Source: Saprospiraceae bacterium (GTDB lineage: Bacteria > Bacteroidota > Bacteroidia > Chitinophagales > Saprospiraceae). Taken from it: a DNA stretch of 64,000 bases. How positions within the stretch are numbered: position 1 is the stretch's first letter; every line of letters starts with the position of its first letter. Made by a program: the position numbers and the translations under genes. Positions 61,069-64,000 of this stretch are shown piece after piece. The stretch is from the NCBI GenBank assembly GCA_041392805.1, contig JAWKLJ010000002.1:449001-513000 (forward strand), written 5' to 3'. Below the pieces are notes generated by a model. That model was given only the letters and a program-made list of their open reading frames with translations, was not told the DNA's origin and did not search any database.

Positions 61069-64000
61069 ATGGCCAAACACTATTACTTATTACCGCTTAT
61101 CTCATTGTTTTTCCTGACTGGCGCAGTGGCGCAAGTCAGCCAAATTGACATTAATCGGATAGCATTGATGCCCAATGAACCCACACCTTTTAATGTGCGC
61201 AATTGGGCAGAAGTGGCGATGAAATACGACTCTTTTATTTATGACCTCGACAAAACCGGGCAGTATTTGCCAACGGTTTCCATCCTTTCTTCAGGTGTGA
61301 ATTATCCCGAGGCCCCAACTTTCGGTCTGCATAGCTACATTGGCACCACCAGTCCAAATGGAAGGGAAGCCATCAATATCTTGCCTTCTTTGGTGGGCGC
61401 AAGTTTGGTTGGAATTGATAAAACCGACCAATTTGGCAGAAACTGGGTGAAAATGAGCCAGGATTTTTTTAATAAATCCAATGGCCAATTCATTTACAAC
61501 AACAATGCAGGCGGGCGCAGCGGTAGCGACTGGTGGTATGACCTGATGCCGAATATCTATTTTTATCAATTGAATGATTTGTATCCGAATTTGGGTAGCG
61601 AAGCCGACTTCCAATTCCTTTCCATCGCCAATCAATTTACGGCTGCCGTCCGGGCCATGGGCGGCAAGGACACGCCCTGGGAAAAGGCATATATGAATTA
61701 CCGTGCCTGGGATTTTTTGGACATGAAACCCAATGCGGACGGAGCAAAAGAACCCGAGGCGGCAGGGGCTTACGCCTGGATTTTATACCACGCCTGGAAG
61801 CAAACCCAAAACAAAACCTACCTCAAAGCGGCAGAGTGGAGCATGGAGTTCCTGAATGATTGGACCTCCAATCCTTCTTACGAGCTGCAATTGCCCTATG
61901 GCATTTATGTAGCCGCTAAAATGAACGCCGAATTGAATACGGATTATGATATTGAAAAAATGATCAATTGGTCCTTTGACCGGGGGGCGATTCGCGACTG
62001 GGGAGCAGTGGTCGGCAAATGGGGCGGCTTCGATGTCCACGGATTGATCGGAGAAGCCAATGACAATGGCAACGATTATGCCTTTCAAATGAACGGTTTA
62101 CACCAAGCGGCTGTGCTGGCACCAATGGTTCGATATGATAAACGTTTTGCCCGTGCCATCGGAAAATGGATACTCAATCTGAGCAATGCCAATCGGCTTT
62201 TCTATCCAGGCTTTTTACCGAGTTTCTTACAGGACGCCTCCGATTGGTCGAGCCAAAACGATCCCGATCGGGTTGTCGGCTACGAAGCCCTCCGGGAGCA
62301 ATGGGAAGGCCAATCTCCCTTCTCCACTGGCGATGCACTAGGTGGCCAATGGGCCGCGACGAACCTGGCCTTGTACGGGACTTCCTCGATTGGCTATTTG
62401 GGGGCAATTGTAGCAAAAACGAACGATCCGAAAATTCTCAAAATTGATTTATTAAAAACGGATTTTTATAAGGAAGCAGCTTACCCAACTTACTTGCTTT
62501 TCAACCCTTACAGTACTTCAAAAACGGTAGAACTGGCAGTAGGAGATGACCTCGTCGATTTGTACGATGCGCTTTCGGAATCCTTTATTTTAGAAAGTGC
62601 CAGCGGAATAGTAGCCATCATCATTCCTGCCAATGAGGCGGTCGTTTTGACCCTGGCGCCTGCGGGCGGAGCGGTTTCCTATCATCAAAACAAGATGCTG
62701 ATCAACGGGGTGGTGGTCGATTTTATGCAAACGACTGAGCCCTTTAAATATACACCAAGAATTCAGTCCTTGGCTGCCGCCAAAATGCCGTTGGAGGCAG
62801 GCGATTCGACGGTCATTTTTGCGAAAGCATTTGACAAAGATTCGGATCAGCTGACTTATACCTGGCAGGCAACGAGCGGAAGCATCTCAGGTGCGGATAC
62901 GGTGGTGAACTGGACGGCCCCAGCCACTATCGGAACATACCAAATCATCCTGATGGTCACCGATGAATCTGGCAATAGCGACATCGATACCCTGTTATTG
63001 GATGTGGTCGCTGAAATCAATGACGCGCCCCAAATTGTCGATATTTTAAAGGAATCAGCCTATATGAGTCCAGGCGCAACGCAGCAATTGACTGCCGTGG
63101 CACTGGACGACAACGGGGATTTGATTACCTACGATTGGTCAGCAACTGGCGGCTTTTTTGCTGGGGAAGGCGCTCTGGTTAATTGGACGGCACCGGCATC
63201 AGAAGATGCCTATGATATAACCGTCACAGTTCGTGATCCTGCTGGTTTGTCGAGCACCGCAACGACGTCTGTTTTGGTTAAAGATTTCGAGCCAAGCAGT
63301 GGTCATTTGATCGCCTGGTACCCGTTTTCTGGCAACGGAGCGGATATCAGCGGCAATGAATTGCACGGCCAGATCAGTGGCGCATTATTTACGGATGACT
63401 ATTTCGGCCAGGCGCAAAGTGCGTTGCGAACGGACGGTTTTAATGATAAAATGACCGTTGCGAATGATCCAAAGCTCAATTTTCAGGAGGCCATCACCGT
63501 GAGTTGCTGGTTCAGCCCTTTGGCCTTAGCTGATCGGGAATCCTTTTTGTTGTCGCACGGAAGTTGGCAAAACAGGTGGAAAATCTCCATCACCCCTGAG
63601 CAAAACATCCGGTGGACAGTGAATACCTTGAATGCTATCCGAGACCTCGATTCCGACACCAAGATTGAACAAGATAGCTTTTACCAGGTGACCGCTACCT
63701 ATGACGGTGAATGGATGACCTTTTTTGTGAACGGTGAACTACAAAGTTACCGTCGGGCAACGGGCTTGATGCGCACAACTACCTTGCCCTTTTTGCTAGG
63801 GCAAATGCTCCCTGATAACACCAATTTCAATTTTAGAGGGATTACGGATGAGGTCAAAATTTTTGATTATGCCCTGCATCCCGAAGCCGCTTTGGCCTTG
63901 TATGTCGGAACGGTCTCCAGCACCAGCAAAACGAAAAATCAATTTTCCCAAGTGGTGATTTCGCCTAATCCAGCTTCCCAAACCCTGAACATACAAGTTC
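61069..64000 (+). CDS. Large secreted LamG-containing protein with T9SS sorting domain, 3'-truncated
   Basis: About 977 residues visible, frame open to the window end. A signal peptide (MAKHYYLLPLISLFFLTGAVAQ) is followed by a ~540-residue N-terminal region of no recognised family, aromatic-rich (NAGGRSGSDWWYDLMPNIYF, GAVVGKWGGFDVHGLIGEAN) and probably an alpha/alpha toroid. Two Ig/PKD-like domains follow (KAFDKDSDQLTYTWQATSG, ALDDNGDLITYDWSATGG), then a LamG domain (HLIAWYPFSGNGADISGNELHGQI, ITDEVKIFDYALHPEAA), and at the end VVISPNPASQTLNIQV begins a type IX sorting domain. It is probably the surface enzyme or binding protein of the SusCD locus. Confidence 0.8.
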   Translation, partial: MAKHYYLLPLISLFFLTGAVAQVSQIDINRIALMPNEPTPFNVRNWAEVAMKYDSFIYDLDKTGQYLPTVSILSSGVNYPEAPTFGLHSYIGTTSPNGREAINILPSLVGASLVGIDKTDQFGRNWVKMSQDFFNKSNGQFIYNNNAGGRSGSDWWYDLMPNIYFYQLNDLYPNLGSEADFQFLSIANQFTAAVRAMGGKDTPWEKAYMNYRAWDFLDMKPNADGAKEPEAAGAYAWILYHAWKQTQNKTYLKAAEWSMEFLNDWTSNPSYELQLPYGIYVAAKMNAELNTDYDIEKMINWSFDRGAIRDWGAVVGKWGGFDVHGLIGEANDNGNDYAFQMNGLHQAAVLAPMVRYDKRFARAIGKWILNLSNANRLFYPGFLPSFLQDASDWSSQNDPDRVVGYEALREQWEGQSPFSTGDALGGQWAATNLALYGTSSIGYLGAIVAKTNDPKILKIDLLKTDFYKEAAYPTYLLFNPYSTSKTVELAVGDDLVDLYDALSESFILESASGIVAIIIPANEAVVLTLAPAGGAVSYHQNKMLINGVVVDFMQTTEPFKYTPRIQSLAAAKMPLEAGDSTVIFAKAFDKDSDQLTYTWQATSGSISGADTVVNWTAPATIGTYQIILMVTDESGNSDIDTLLLDVVAEINDAPQIVDILKESAYMSPGATQQLTAVALDDNGDLITYDWSATGGFFAGEGALVNWTAPASEDAYDITVTVRDPAGLSSTATTSVLVKDFEPSSGHLIAWYPFSGNGADISGNELHGQISGALFTDDYFGQAQSALRTDGFNDKMTVANDPKLNFQEAITVSCWFSPLALADRESFLLSHGSWQNRWKISITPEQNIRWTVNTLNAIRDLDSDTKIEQDSFYQVTATYDGEWMTFFVNGELQSYRRATGLMRTTTLPFLLGQMLPDNTNFNFRGITDEVKIFDYALHPEAALALYVGTVSSTSKTKNQFSQVVISPNPASQTLNIQV

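Overview
The window reads as chromosome of a Bacteroidota bacterium, most likely a Saprospiria-type (Lewinella/Haliscomenobacter-like) heterotroph. The evidence is a SusC/SusD pair, type IX secretion C-terminal sorting domains, a one-protein hybrid two-component system with an N-terminal propeller sensor, an open UvrD-like reading frame resembling the C-terminal half of a RecQ-UvrD fusion, many Cys-anchored lipoproteins and a few TTTG / TAnnTTTG promoter candidates. The lineage below phylum is inference. I saw no rRNA, tRNA, CRISPR array, prophage or transposase gene.

Layout. 1-7.3 kb: helicase fragment (cut by the window edge), a DUF2200 protein, and a three-gene run of secreted beta-helix protein, radical SAM/SPASM enzyme and CutC (the last two overlap by 20 bp), then a T9SS-exported zinc-peptidase-like protein. 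7.6-16 kb: TonB-linked outer-membrane receptor, an antitoxin with a truncated PIN toxin under a perfect palindrome, a membrane protein, a secreted alpha/beta hydrolase, a methyltransferase, OsmC and an AraC regulator. 16-28.4 kb: hybrid sensor-regulator, OxyR-like regulator, ankyrin pseudogene, a 126-bp tandem array, a secreted jelly-roll protein, a DNA-binding/membrane/LamG-like protein, a methyltransferase-ATP-grasp fusion and an aldo/keto reductase. 28.7-53.1 kb: a catabolic region of secreted enzymes (PQQ dehydrogenase with cytochrome c domain, two sulfatases, serine beta-lactamase-like hydrolase, a propeller/HEAT/heme protein, enolase-superfamily enzyme, PSCyt1-DUF1549-LamG-DUF1553 protein, DUF1501 protein, hydrolase-ThuA fusion, PHP esterase). 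The heme/DUF1553/DUF1501 set resembles modules best known from Planctomycetes and Verrucomicrobia. 53.1-64 kb: a membrane TPR/GT-C protein, then a polysaccharide-utilisation-like locus: divergent AraC regulator, SusC, SusD and a very large secreted LamG/T9SS protein that runs off the right edge.

The most distinctive feature is the density of intergenic repeats. A 125-285 bp palindromic element (four copies at 2300, 14116, 25101 and 60910) has conserved ends CTGGACTTTTGAC / GTCAAAAGTCCAA, and three copies are flanked by different short direct repeats that look like target-site duplications, so it behaves like a non-autonomous mobile element. Other palindromic elements lie at 23445, 28487 and 28626; the last one forms the C-terminus of the PQQ dehydrogenase. 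Four tandem or low-complexity arrays (21801, 43094, 44958, 45556-46560) are built from near-hexamer words, and one pair brackets a four-helix-bundle (S23/IVP-type) gene.

Limits: all assignments come from reading motifs and family resemblance by eye. Substrates of the catabolic region are not determinable from this sequence alone.
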